From assembly GCF_003286085.1 (NCBI RefSeq), contig NW_020825288.1, positions 8,804,001 through 8,868,000 of the forward strand: a DNA stretch of 64,000 nucleotides. The letters are read 5' to 3'. How positions within the stretch are numbered: the stretch's first letter is position 1; each line of letters starts with the position of its first letter. Shown here in pieces: positions 36,328 through 49,068 of the stretch. The position numbers were made by a program, and so were the translations under genes. The stretch comes from Drosophila persimilis. Its lineage: Eukaryota; Arthropoda; Insecta; Diptera; Drosophilidae. Below the pieces are notes generated by a model, which was given only the letters and a program-made list of their open reading frames with translations, ran no database searches and was not told the DNA's origin.

Positions 36328-39300
36328 CTCTCTCTCTATCGCTCTCCACGTCTCTATGTCTTTCCATCAGGCAACATTAATGTATGCAAATAAAAAAACA
36401 ACACACATGCTCCGATGCTCCGATATACTCCGCTATGTGGCAAGCGGCGGGATGTGTGAAAAACCACGTTAAATGATAAACGAACAGAGCGCACAAGAAG
36501 CTATAACCCAAACGGCAACTGCTGTCGACGAGTTCCAGTTCCAGTCGTGTAGATATAACCAATGTGCTGTGTTGTGCCCCCCTTCTAGCCATTGCCTTCT
36601 GCCTGCCGCCTCCTCCTTGACTCTGACTTTGAGTGGCTTTCTTTTTGTGTCACTGAACGAACGATTTCCAACAGGTGCCGGAGCTATTGCTCTCCGGCTG
36701 TTACTGTTGTTAGTTGCCTTTGTCCCTTGGCAAATTACACGCATTACACATTCTTCCCATTGGGCTGAGCGAGCGTACCCAATTGTTGCAGCCTATTGTT
36801 GTTGTTGCCACACAATAATCATCATCAGCCGCGCAAAGCGGCAGACATCTTCGTTTTGGCCTTCTATGAAACCGGTTTCTCAGAGGTTTCTTATTTGGCT
36901 TTTACTCTTTGTTTAGCTTTCTTCTGTTTTGCAGTGTGCTTTTGCCGATGACAGCAGCCGGCACTCCTCCCTTCTCCCGCCTCCCATCGCCCTCCTCCCT
37001 CCACAAATGATTCATACAACAACAACAACAATTGCTGGAACCCTGAACACCCATCATAACGTGTTTCTTTTTTTTAATACCTTTTTTGTTGTTGTGCATC
37101 GTCATGCGTGGTTTTCCATAGATAATTCCTTAATGGAGATATTGGCTTGGCCGCCTGGATTGGATTTGCTGCAGTGGTTGGTGGTGCCTCCCTCTAAAGC
37201 TTATCAGTGCGCCGGCAGGTGCTTCAGATTGCGGCCTTTAGGACCTGCCTGCTGTTTTGTGCCCCGGCTCTTATCGGTTATTTCTGGCGGGAACTTGGAA
37301 CGGGGCGGGGGGAGACCTATAGATAAATAGAAACCTTTGATGGATTGTATTTAAGCAATATGCAATTTGTACTCGCAATCTCTCAACAACTGTCCTCGTT
37401 TTTTCTTCTTTTTTTTTTATAGATAATGTCGAGCTTGAGGAGTCCAAGTCGCTGTTCGAGACCAACTATAGTCATGTGTACTTCATACTCTACGACACCT
37501 TCATACAGGCGGAGGCGAACCTAAAGCAGAAAGGTAATTTCAACTTTAATTCTGAGGTCGTCGGCAGTGCTCCAAATACGGAGTGTCTTGTGTACCCTAT
37601 CCATTGGATGGTGCCCCAAATATGGAGTGTTTTGTACCCTTTCCATTGGGTACTTTAACCTTTTTGTTTTTAATGAATGTTTTTCACATCTGTTTATATG
37701 TTTTTTAGTTAAGAGAAATCTGTACTCTTCGAAAACAAGCCTAGGGGAAAACTTATTTAAAGTCTGTTACACTAGAGCGTGCTATTTTCAAGTTTCCCCG
37801 CGAATGGCATATTTGATTTTTTTTTTTTTGAGATAATATACCAAAAACAGAAATATTTTAAAATAGCAAAGCTGACTGTTATGAATACTATAAACCTGGC
37901 TAACATAAAGCGATCAACTCTGCTTGGAATCTATCAAAGCTAGCTGCTATAAAACTGTTGAAGGTGGCCTGGCGAGTACCTAATAGTGCTGATTGCTATG
38001 AAATTACCGAAGCTGGCTGTTTTAGCTGTTTTAGGCCAGTCCCGTGTGAAATGTGCTATTCATGAAACGAAAGAGTATTCGAAAGAGTATCCAAACTTCA
38101 GTCTCAACGAAAGTACTAACCGTCTCCCCTCTCTTTTTTTGGCCCACTTAAATTCGGTTAATTTTCTGGTATCTTTACCGACGATTTATTTTCTAGCAAT
38201 TAAGCAGCAAAGCAAAAAGTAAACTGCGACGACCTTAAATGGAACTGAGCTTCTTATTATGTTTGGGTTTCCATTAATCTTAATGCTTAGTCCCATTAAA
38301 TAGTAGAGATAAATAGTAGCCGAAAAACATATGAGATGCAAATATTCTAAATTGTCTTCCATTCTTCTGTTCTTTTACCCCAAAATCTCTCTTACTCTCT
38401 CTCTCTCTCAATTTCTCTATATATTTTTCTCTCTGTGTTTTTTTGTAAATCCCCTAACTGGCAGAACTTCCGTTTCATATTGGTAAGTTTATGTGGTTTT
38501 TCTATTTGATACAAAATTTGATACAAAATTGAATTTGCATCCGCCCAAGATCTTGCTTTGAAAATCAGTTTTCCATACTCTCATGTGTCCATATGCCCCA
38601 ATCCTCTCTCTCTGTATCTCTCTCCCTGTATTTATCTATTTATCTGCACCACATGCATCTTCTATCTTCATGTCTATGTCTCCATTGGAATGTTTAGCTA
38701 GAGCCAAAAATGGGTTCAAAAGTGTGATTTGTCATTGATTTTTAATCGAAACTTTATCTCGCAGTCCACAAGGCGCATCGCGAGGAGCTAGACGGTTCAC
38801 TATGGCTTCTGGAGAAGATTCTGTGCCTGCTGCCAGAGCTGTTGGCCCGTCGCTGGCAGTGCCACTCCCTCAGCCGCATCATGGCCAAGCTGTTGCATCT
38901 GGGCAACTCCCCAAAGCTGAGAAGGGAAGGCGTCAGGTGAGTTCCACACAACACCGAATTGGTCTCCTCTAATGTGCTGCTTCTTTTCCACAGATATTTC
39001 CTGCTGTGGTACCAGACGCTGGGCGAGAACGCACCCGGCTATGTGCATGCCATGTATGCGGATCTGATACCCGGCCTAATTGTCCCTCAGAAGGGTGTGA
39101 TGGGCCCCGACACGGAGTTCAGCGCCTCGGACTTTCTCACACATCCGAATATGAAGGCAGACGGGGGCATGGCCTCCGTCTTTCACGACAATGCCTTCTC
39201 ACATCCCGTGCAGAGCTCAGAGCTGGTGGCATTGCTACCGCCATCCTCCAGCGAGAAGTCGGCGCCACCAGATCCCCGCGATGGACTCGAGGTGCTGCTC

Positions 39301-42300
39301 AATAGCATGGTCCACACGGCCGCGTGTCTGCGATGGCGCGACAATCGTGCGCAGAAGGATCATCGAGCCTTTGCCTTCCTGCTGCAGCGTTTCATGGATG
39401 TTTTTCTGCCCGTCTTCTCGCCAAATTTCGATGTCACCTGCTCGATCTACAATCCCCGCCTGGATATGCCTGTGATGCGATCAATCAACAAGAAGGACGA
39501 GGTCATGGCCTCCTGTGTGGTGGTCCTCATTAACTGGGTGTCGCGTTTCACCCACGAGCGTCTGCTCAGCCACCGACTGGACTGCACGCTCCACATCGAG
39601 GATGTGGATCATGTGCGTCTGCAGGGCTATCAGCAGGGACTGATAGTACGGGATGTCTTCTACGTGAGTCGCGAGAACATCAACTTTGTCCACGAGGTCT
39701 ACCGCCAGGCGTTCCTCCTGAACTTCACCTCCAAGCCGCAGATCGAGGCCATACGCACGGCCATTGCGGTGTATCGGGACTGGATGACGGGGGAGACGCC
39801 ACCGCCGTTCCTGCTGGAGCCCAACGATGATCCGCCGTCCGCCTCGACGGCAGGTGGAACCCCACGCAGCCAGCGACTGCGCACGCCCTCTTATGTGGGC
39901 GCCATAGCGAACTCCAAGGAGCAGCTGGCCGTGCGAGCCGGCAGGCAGAACGTACTGCAGGTAAGCGTCTCGAGAAGCATATCCTTGGGATCTTCCTTCA
40001 ATGGGTCTCTTCTTCTTTGTAGGTGTTTGTGACGAATGCTGCCAACGTTTTCCTCGTGAACACGGCCAATCTGAACATTTGTTTCCCCGCACGATCGCGC
40101 AACTATCGATCCACGCCGCTGGAGGAGCAGACGGAGATCTGCAAGAAGGTCCTAAATGTCTATCGCACGATGGTGATGAACACGGACATGGATTCGCGGA
40201 CGTGGGAACAGCTGTTGCTGGTCCTGCTGCAGGTGACGTCCGTGGTGCTGCATCAAAATCAACATCATCATGGATCGGGGATTGGGGGTGGTGCTGCTGG
40301 TGGTGGTGGTGCACCCAAGGCGGCCACTCTGGGTGGCATCTTGGGATCGGCCATCTTCCAGACGCTGATTGTCACCTGGATACGGGCCCACACCAAAGTC
40401 CCGGTGAATGTGCTGCTGTGGGAGAAGTTCCTCATTGTCCTGCAGTCGCTGACGCATCGCGAGGAGCTCATTGTCGAGTGGAACAAAACGATACAGACTT
40501 TGACGCGCGTCTTCTCGCGCTACACCTACGGCATTAGTTTGCTCGACTTGCCGCTGGATCGCGTGGCCGAGAGTCGGGCAGAGAAACGTCGCCGCATCGG
40601 CACCGTATGGCAGGGATCGGGCGGCAGCAGCAGCACTATGGCCAACGGGGGACCCGCCGCTGGCTCGGCGATCAGCAACAGCAGTCAGAGCCGTCAGCGC
40701 GAATCGCTGGCCGAGTCGAACAGCAGTCGCTCGGACGAGGCCTCGCAGGTGGCTCTGCTGCCCTCGGGGCACCACCCACGGCCCCATGGCCATCAGCACT
40801 CGCAATCGCAGGGTGGCACAGGGCACGGATCGCGACCTGTTCCCCTCACGCCGATGCTGAGCAGAAGCTATAGCGAGGGCAGCTTAGCGTCGGCGGCCAG
40901 AAACTCACGCATCCGCCGTCGACGAGCAGCCACGCCCAAGCCGAAGCCTCTGCAGCAGTCGCAGCAACTGCTGGGGGAGCATCGGATGCAGCAGTGTGGT
41001 GGAGGTGGTGGTGGAGCATCGAATGCACAGGACTTGAGGCGAGCCATGTCGCTGGACTCGCTGGCAGCGATACCCGCGAGAAAGGGAGGCGACACGGACG
41101 AGACCGATAGCTACCAGGATGGCGACAATGAGAGCGGGGCGGGGTCGCGGAGTCCATCGCCAACGGCCAGCAGTGGAATCGAAGGGGGATCCATCAAGGA
41201 TGCCCAGCTGCAAATCGACGCGAGTCTGGATGATGCCAATTCCGGGAGCTATGGCAGCGGCAGTGGATCGGGCAGCATGTCCGGTCGGCGCTGCATCATC
41301 CTCGGGGGTTCAGCGGAGGGCTGGCACCCGGACTCCACTTCGATTATGTGGAAGCGCATGCTGGGCGCCCTGGGCGATGTGAATCGCATACCAAAGGCGG
41401 ATCTGCACGCCCAGGTGTTCATGCATCTGCTGGAGATGACGCAGAATCTGATAAAGATCAAGCAGAACCAAGGGATATCCACGGACAACCAGAGCACGCC
41501 GCCGACTCCCACACTTGTGCCGCCGATAGGGATTGTGGCGCCCTGGTGCTATGGCTCGCTCACCCTCGATCGATCCTTCAAGAAGGGCAAGCTGTGGGCG
41601 CTGCAGTTGCTCTGCTCGCTGGCCCTCCACGGAGCCGTGGGCCGGCAGCAGTTCCCGCTGTTCTATCATGCGCTGCACCAGCTGCTGACTGGAGAGGACC
41701 GCGACCTCATCTATGCCATTCTCAAGTACTTGGAGGGTCCGCGGCTGCTCAGTTTGCTCCTGCCGGGACACACGCTGCTGCTGCTCGATCTGGTGCATGC
41801 GAGCGCCATACTCCTCACCTCCCTGGAGGTCACCCGCAGCACGCCGAGGGCCGAGGTGGCAGCCCTGCTGGGATCCCTGCTCTGCTATCCGTCCTCGCTG
41901 CTGCCGCGTCCCGTGCTGCAGCCCTCGCCACAGAAATTCGAGCTGATGGAGTGCCCCGATCTGCAGGATCACATTCTCAACATTGTTCTGCGTTGTGCGC
42001 GTCGCGAGCCCTCGTCCAAGGCCCGCTGCATAGCCCTGTCCCAGCTGGGCCAGTGGCTGCTGCAGCGCCTTTCCCAGCCCTCGACGAACTCTGCCACGGG
42101 CCGGGCAGTGCCCTTCCAGCAGGCAGTGCCGCATCCCAAGGATATCCATCCCAAAGAGTCGAAGAACTTCAATCCTCGCATAAAGGAAGTGCTCCAGGTG
42201 CTGCTCCAGGCGCTCCAGTTCAAGCATCACACCATTGCCATGGTGGCCGTCGACTCCCTGAAGCTGTGTGCCGAGCGGGGACGTCAGCTGGCGGCGATAG

Positions 42301-44816
42301 AGCGCGTTCCCCAGCTGATCATCACGGCGCTGTGCAAGGCCTTGGAGATCCAGAACGTTTCGAAGCCCAAGGACTCGGACAAGGTGGTCCTCACATCCCT
42401 GATGCTCTGCCTGGGGGAGTTCTGTATGGCGATACCCGCCACCCTGATGCTGGCGCCCCTCAACGAAAACGGCGACACACTGGTGCTGCAAGTGCTGCGC
42501 GTGCTCCTCCAAGTGGCGTCCGGGGCGCCGCGTCACGAGCGGGTGAAACTGACGGCCGACGATGATTTCGACATGCACATTGCCCACGACGATCTGCAGG
42601 GCGATGGACGACTGCCGGAGGCCACCTATCAAACATCGGAGACCATTCAGGCGTGCATCACGGCCATCCGGCTGTGCGCCAAGGCCGTGTCCATGCACCT
42701 GGTCACCCACATCGGTCACTTTCCCATGGGCATTGGAGCCTCGCGGCTCAGTTCGATGGTGGAGGAGCACGATGACATTGGCGGGTCGGCCCTGGGCAGC
42801 CATGTGGACAACCGACGCGACTCTGTGGATCTACCCTCGGTGGTGAGTGCCCAGAATGTGCAGCTGTTTATGCTCAACTCGGGTCTGGTGGCCAGTTTCA
42901 TAGAGCTGCCGACGCTGAAGCTGCCCGGAGGCGGCATCACCGCTGGCCTAGTCACCGCCGAGAAGCAGGTGCGTGTGCTCATGCGGGATCTGAATGGGAA
43001 GGCCTGTTGGGATGCATCCATACTGTACTCTGAGCCGCGCAAGACGGAGGAGCCTACGTCGCAGCGAGCAACGCCAAAGCTCCATCACCAGCACCAGCAG
43101 CAGACGCTGGACTCGATGGCGTCCTCAATGATGGGAGTGGAGATGCAGCTACCGCGTCACACACTGCGCCATCGGCCGGCTGGAGTCTTGCCGCTGGCCA
43201 AGGACATGGCACCGGATCTGGACCAGCTGGACGACATGCTGGCCTACATCGGGCACACCAGTCCTGAGTGTGTGGCGCCCAATGTCGCCCAGCTGAATGC
43301 CCCGACCAGCAGTGCGCTGGGCAACAACCAGGAGGCACAGGCCATCTCTGTGATCCTGAACCAGCGGCTGCTCGAACAGGAATTTGTGACGCACACGGCC
43401 CGGGCGCACTCGCCAGCGTTGCGGCACGCCGGCTCCAGCTCATCGCTGCAGCATCATGGATCATCATCGGTGGACCAGCGGTCCCTCCACTCGGCCTCCG
43501 CCTCGTTTGACTCGCTGCCCACCCGCACAGAGATGCCCTTCCAGTATTGCCGGCTGCTCTTCTCGCACCTGGGACTCGCTGGCTGGGAGCGGCGTTCGCG
43601 AACGCATCTGCTGCAGAGGACGGAAAAGCTGATGCGAGAGCTTAGGAATGTGGATCTGCAGAAGTGTCGCGAGACGCACAAGATGGCCGTAATATATGTG
43701 GGCGCCGGGCAGGAGGACAAGGGCAGCATCCTGCGGAACACCAGCGGCAGCAGCACCTACGAGATGTTCGTGTCGGCTCTGGGCTGGGAGATCGATCTGG
43801 AGACGCACAATGGCTTCTTGGGGGGATTGCCGCGGCAGGGATGCGGAGCGACGGCGCCCTACTACGCCACCCCCTTCCTGGAGGTTGTCTACCATGTGGC
43901 CACCAGGATGCCCTCGGATTCATCGGAGGCGATGCTGCTAAAGACGCGTCATCTGGGCAACGATGAGGTGCACATTGTGTGGAGCGAGCACCACAGGGAC
44001 TACCGGCGTGACATCCTGCCAACAGAGTTCTGCGATGTTCTCATTGTCGTATATCCCCTGAGAAACGGCCTGTTCAGGGTGACCATCAACCGGAAGCCCG
44101 AGGTGCCCTGGTTCGGTCCGCTGGCCAACGAGAGCGTTGTCAATGGCGCCTGCCTAGCCACCCTCATCCGGGCGACAGCCATCAATGCCAGTCGAACGAA
44201 GCGCGCTGCCCTGCCGCTCTACCAGCAATTGTGAGTCCATGACACAACCTTCAATCCAAGCATCCCAATGACTTGTGCTTCCTTTTTATTTGCAGTTACG
44301 AGGAGCGCAATCGTTCGCTTGACAGCGTCTCGTCGCGGTACAAGGAGAGCACTACATTTGAGGATTTCGCCAGTCGCATCTACAACCCGATGCCCTTGTC
44401 CACGCTGGGAATGCTGCGGGAATCGAATGCCAGCAGCTCGGCGGCGCCCCTGGCCTCGGCCCTACTCGATCACAATCGCGCTTCAGTAAAAGGTAGGCAA
44501 GTCGAAGACAATTTTGAGGATAATTTGATGGATAACTGGTCTGATTGCAGGTTGGGTACAGGCCTCGATTGATTCGGGGCCCATGCTGGGCATTGCCCCA
44601 TCTGCCTCGGCAGGATCTACGGCGGCCATGGAAGCAGCGGCGGCCAGCAGCATGATATCCGCCTCGCCACGCGGTTCCCGCAAGCTGGGTGCACCATTCA
44701 AGAGTGTGACCAAGAAGCATTCGCTGCAACAGATTGTCATTGGGGGTGGCAGCAGCACTGCCAGCGGGGATACACCGCCCGAGAGTCCAACCATGCCGCA
44801 TCGACGCTTTAAATAA
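35882..44816 (+). CDS. CG5521: Ral GTPase-activating protein alpha subunit
   Basis: Catalytic subunit of RalGAP, which stimulates GTP hydrolysis on Ral and is the relative of TSC2/RapGAP. I join 35882-35987, 37423-37533, microexon 38465-38482, 38765-38936, 38994-39960, 40023-44230, 44296-44492 and 44551-44816 (2014 residues with the microexon). The start [19 protein letters not shown] and the following [18 protein letters not shown] match the RALGAPA N-terminus closely. The middle has long Ser/Gly/Gln-rich stretches and helical repeats. The Rap-GAP domain spans about 1640-1890, with [14 protein letters not shown] near 1767 holding the catalytic Asn thumb. The last exon ends MPHRRFK. The 3' UTR is about 1.3 kb, to AATAAA at 46143-46148. 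The first two introns are long (1.4 and 0.9 kb). Confidence 0.92.
36283..36322. repeat. (CA)n microsatellite, CG5521 intron 1
   Basis: About 40 bp of CA dinucleotides with one interruption, inside the first CG5521 intron. Confidence 0.95.
37570..37655. repeat. Tandem duplication in CG5521 intron 2
   Basis: Two imperfect copies of a unit of about 45 bp containing CCAAATAYGGAGTGT and TACCCT..CCATTGG lie shortly after the donor. A second degenerate tandem with about 30-50 bp spacing, built on AAGCTGRCTGYTATGAA-like units, lies at about 37866-38025 in the same intron. Confidence 0.6.
38465..38482 (+). other. CG5521: 18-nt cassette microexon of CG5521
   Basis: An 18-nt block is flanked by an excellent acceptor (CCCCTAACTGGCAG, with branch-like CTAAC) and a perfect donor GTAAGTTT. 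Phase 1 at both ends matches the flanking exons, and inclusion adds six residues (ELPFHI) between KQK and VHKAHREE. Skipping is equally in frame, so it is probably alternatively spliced. Confidence 0.7.
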
Positions 44817-46805
44817 TATTTCTCCTATTCTTTCGATTCCCAATACTAACATTCCCCACGCCCCGCCCCACCCCACCCACAGTTCGTTCCAGGCGATGCA
44901 CATGAACAGAGTCGAACAGATGCCGGAGAGTTCTGCAACAAAAGTATTGCGAAACACGTTTCCTCCTATGTTAATTATTGTAATTTATTTCTTTATTCGC
45001 TTTCCATTTAGTCTAACTAATCAATGTAATTAACTATTTATTTGTTGCTAAGCCTAATACAATGCTACTCTCTTTTCCATGCCCCTCCATTTCCAAGATC
45101 ACATTGTGTTTTAAGTACTTGTGAATTTTATTTAGTTTATTAGGCTTTTAAGATATATACATATGTATCCTTTTTACGTATTTATTGATGATTTTGCTAC
45201 CATGTTACGTCCACTCAAATGATTTATGAATTATGTATTTAATCGCTGCACTCAATTATGTTCATGATTTACGATTTCTTACGATTAATTTGATGTAATG
45301 TTTCATCGTTAGCTTTAAGTGCAGAATGTATGGTCTAATTGCATTTCGCTGAGCAGCTGAAGTATGCGTTTAATTCAAGGCAAACTGTTATCCAATATTA
45401 CTCCTATATTCGATCATTATTGTATGTTATCTTTTACCCAATCAAAGAATTCGAAATTCGCACAAAATGCAAGAATAATCAAAAATTTCAAATCCCCTTT
45501 AAGTAGGTATAGATATAAGTCTCTTGCTCTGCTGCCCGTTTAAAGCAAACATCTACTACTAGTATTATGTAACTGAGCTCTTTGTATAGATACATCCCCA
45601 CCCCCCACCACCCTAGTCTTAAGCTACCCCCTCCCCCTGCCCCTACCCCTACGCCCCTTCGTAAACTCAAAAACAAACATTGTTCAAACCCAAAAAGGCC
45701 TTTTATTTGTGTGTAAAAAACTGAAATTGTTACATGAATGATTTATTAACAAATCGTAGAGATACGTTAAGTATATCTTTCGCTTTGTTTCCAACGAATT
45801 GATCAAATTGATATATTTATATACATTTACATACATGTTAATTTTTTTTTGTATTTAAAATGTAATACGGGCAACTGAAAAGTTAATGGCAATGTGTTTT
45901 TGTTGCACAAAATGTTTTATGAAATCTGTAGTCGAATTAACACACAATTAACATTAAGGAAATTTTTGTAAGAGCAAAACGAAACGAAACGAAACGATCG
46001 AAAAGTAAAGTAAAAAGTATGTGAAAATTTTGTAACTAACATCCAAGTAAATGGCATTATATACAACCTACATTTACAATTGCAATATACTTATGATATT
46101 TACTAATTTATTTGAGAAACAGTCGCGAGTATTTTTTCGTACAATAAATAACAATGAAAACCAAAAAAAAAGAAAAAGGGTTTAGCAAAGTCCACCCTCC
46201 CTTCTGGGCCTTCCTTCAGGTGTGTTTCTGTTTTTGGGCCAGATGTTGTTTAATGTTTTTGTGGTAATTAACGGACACGCAATCGCACGGCTGACACTCA
46301 TTCGGTCGTGGCACAGACACACTGGCGGGGTCATTGGCTTCGTTTTGCTCTTTTTTTTTTTGGTGGTATCCTTTTTTAGGGGTGGCTAGGCTATGCACCC
46401 TCATCCTGCAGACTAGACAAACCGGCTGGCTGGCTGGCAGGTTGGCAGGCTGTCTGAATGTGGCTGGGGATCTCTGTTGTAACCACCGCTGGATAGTGAC
46501 GCCATCGAATTAGAATTTTTTCCCCTGCACAGAAATACCCCCAATGGCCGGGCGCTGCCGCTTGACTGCCGCACAGTTCTCGTCGAGCGGTCGTGTCGTG
46601 TGAACGTTTTTCTTGCTGCCACTTCAACGTCGTCGTGTTGCTTCCAAAGATAAACTCAAATCGCAAATCTAAGCCCTCGAAATGCGCAGCCAAGTATTGG
46701 GTTTTTGCATAGCCATTTTGCTAATTGTTTGCCTCATGTAAACTAGGCTAAAATTAAATGTGAGATTAGATGTGCCAGAGATCTCTGATTGGAGCCCTGC
46801 CAGAG
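44817..46805. other. CG5521 3' UTR and spacer to next gene
   Basis: AT-rich 3' UTR to about 46165, with a C-rich stretch at 45597-45655. The 46200-46700 part is GC-richer and may be promoter and 5' leader of the following gene. It contains a 19-codon hydrophobic frame starting at about 46682 (MRSQVLGFCIAILLIVCLM), either an upstream frame or chance. Confidence 0.4.
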
Positions 46806-49027
46806 ATGGGGCGTACGCCACAGAGGATACGGAGGATAGGCGACAGCCTCGAGATGCTAACGCGTGAGGCTCGTCGTGAGGTGGTGCGCTGTGAACGTAA
46901 GTGGAAAATCACTCATACGCCGCGTTGAGCTACGGTCGATTGCATCACCTATGAACTGTGAACCGCTCCTTGGAACAACGTCTATATGATCGATTAGCAA
47001 TCATAAATCCCCCCTAGTATTCTCATTGTATTCTCCGCTTTGTTTGTATTGTCTATCTGTCTATCTGTATTGCCTGTACCGCTGTAATAAATTCATGAAA
47101 TGTCGCATTAGGTTCGCCTGTAGGCCCACATTGTGGATTTGCATAAACAGGCGACGTCATCGCCAATTTCAACATTGGAGCATTGGAACCCCTATTTGCA
47201 TGGGTATCTATAGGTGGAAGCCCTATTATGATGTGCTGTGTGTGTTTCTGATTCTATTTACTTGTGGGGATGGCTGCTCCAGTTGGGAAATCGCTAAGCA
47301 AATATTTGAACATTGCTGTGGAAATGTTATCTAGATTAAATATTGGATCTCAAGAAAATGATATCAATACATACGAGTATTTATACAATCTTAGAAGCTA
47401 AATATAAACGGACGTGCTATTTATAAATATAGAAAAATATTAATGCATTTTAGAATATATTTTTAATTAAATTGGAAACTTTTGTTTATCTGTTCCGAGT
47501 CTAAGTGTGCAAGAAATGTCCAAGGTTTACTCTTTCAGATGTTTGATACAAATATGTAGTAAGCAGTTTGTGATCAAAACTATTGTGATTAAAACCAGAG
47601 ACCCCACGGCATCTGGTTGGACTTCCTTTGCGGTCTTTTGATGTTGTTTTTTCTAATTTAAGAAAACTTTAGTTAACATATGTAAGGCATGTGTGCTTCC
47701 ACCTTGATCAATGAAACTTCTTTCATGGGAAGCAAATCGGAAAAGTTCTATCGAAATTGTTTTTTTAAGCATAAATTCTTTATGACATTACTTTATTGTT
47801 CCCAAATGAAAATTATTCAAATTAAACTGGGAAAATGCCTTTAAAATAAAGCCCCTGAGACCGCAATGGGTCCCCGTGGGGGGATAGCAAATGGTAGATG
47901 AAGTTTCAATCTTGATGCCTGCTCGGCACGCGATTTGTGGCATACTCCATATACACACACTCCCTCGTCCATAGTCAAGTCCTTGGGCCTGCCTTGTGGC
48001 CGCTAATTAAGCTCACCTTGGACATGAAAAAAGCGGCGTGTTTTTCAAGGTCATCGCCGATAATTGCGTCCATGGCAACAGCCGAAACCCGAAACAAAAT
48101 GATAGGGAAATGAAATACACGTGGAACTGCAGGACCAACGATGATTATTATTGGACTAAGTGTTTTATGCGCGTTTCTATTTAAGGATACAACTAACAAA
48201 TGAATGATATAAATATGTATACAATTATAGGCCTAATCTGAAATGTGGTTTTGTGGCAGGGGAACGCGAAAACAAATTTACAAAGTTGTAGCCACGGCCA
48301 CCAAACGAACTAAGTGATAAACTTTGTTTCAAAGGAACAATAAAGATATTTAGCTAAACGCTGTTGATAAAGTGCGGACAGATAGACGAGTACGAAAGAG
48401 TATAGTACATATTTATAGAGAAAGCTTTCTGTAAGGGCTCATTTTTGGGGTAATTGAAGTAATACCAAATAACTACAAATTAATATCTATAGATCAGTCA
48501 TAGTATGGATAGACTTAATCGTATCCTTCCGGAATCGCAACGACAACTGCTTTGAATCATTGGTATAAGTATTGTAGTTGTTCCACGATTACGCATAATT
48601 ATTTGTATTATATTAGTGTTTATTAAAAAAATACAGTACAAAACAAACAACGTCTCTTGGGACCTCTTAACCTCCCACTTTGTTCGTGTAAAAAACTCAT
48701 AATCTAACAAAGCATCAACACAAAAATGTTTTCAAATCAGAAACAAAAAACAAAAGCGAGAAAAACAATTGAAATAAAAAAATAATCAGTTTGCCCCCTT
48801 CCCACGCATAAAAACTTCACCTCCCCTCCCCTCCCCAGCAACGAACCACCGCCTATGCGAAAAATAACAAACTCGTAGGAAACGAACCAAAACAGAAACA
48901 AGAAAGAAGCGAAAGCTAAATAAAAACATAGGTTTGAGCTGTTGGGAGAGGGGTAGGTGCGGGAGCAACTAGTTGCAAAATGGCGAAATCAAAACAAAAC
49001 CGAAGACGCTCCCCGAGAGCGCGAAAG

Positions 49028-49068
<41 letters not shown>

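Noticed and set aside
40152..40826. Long minus-strand frames across CG5521, pygo and rod exons
   Set aside because: Antisense shadows of GC-rich coding exons with known products on the other strand.
47026..47334. 102-codon frame in the four-span gene's intron
   Set aside because: Cys/Leu-rich translation of AT-rich DNA with no conserved pattern or splice sites.
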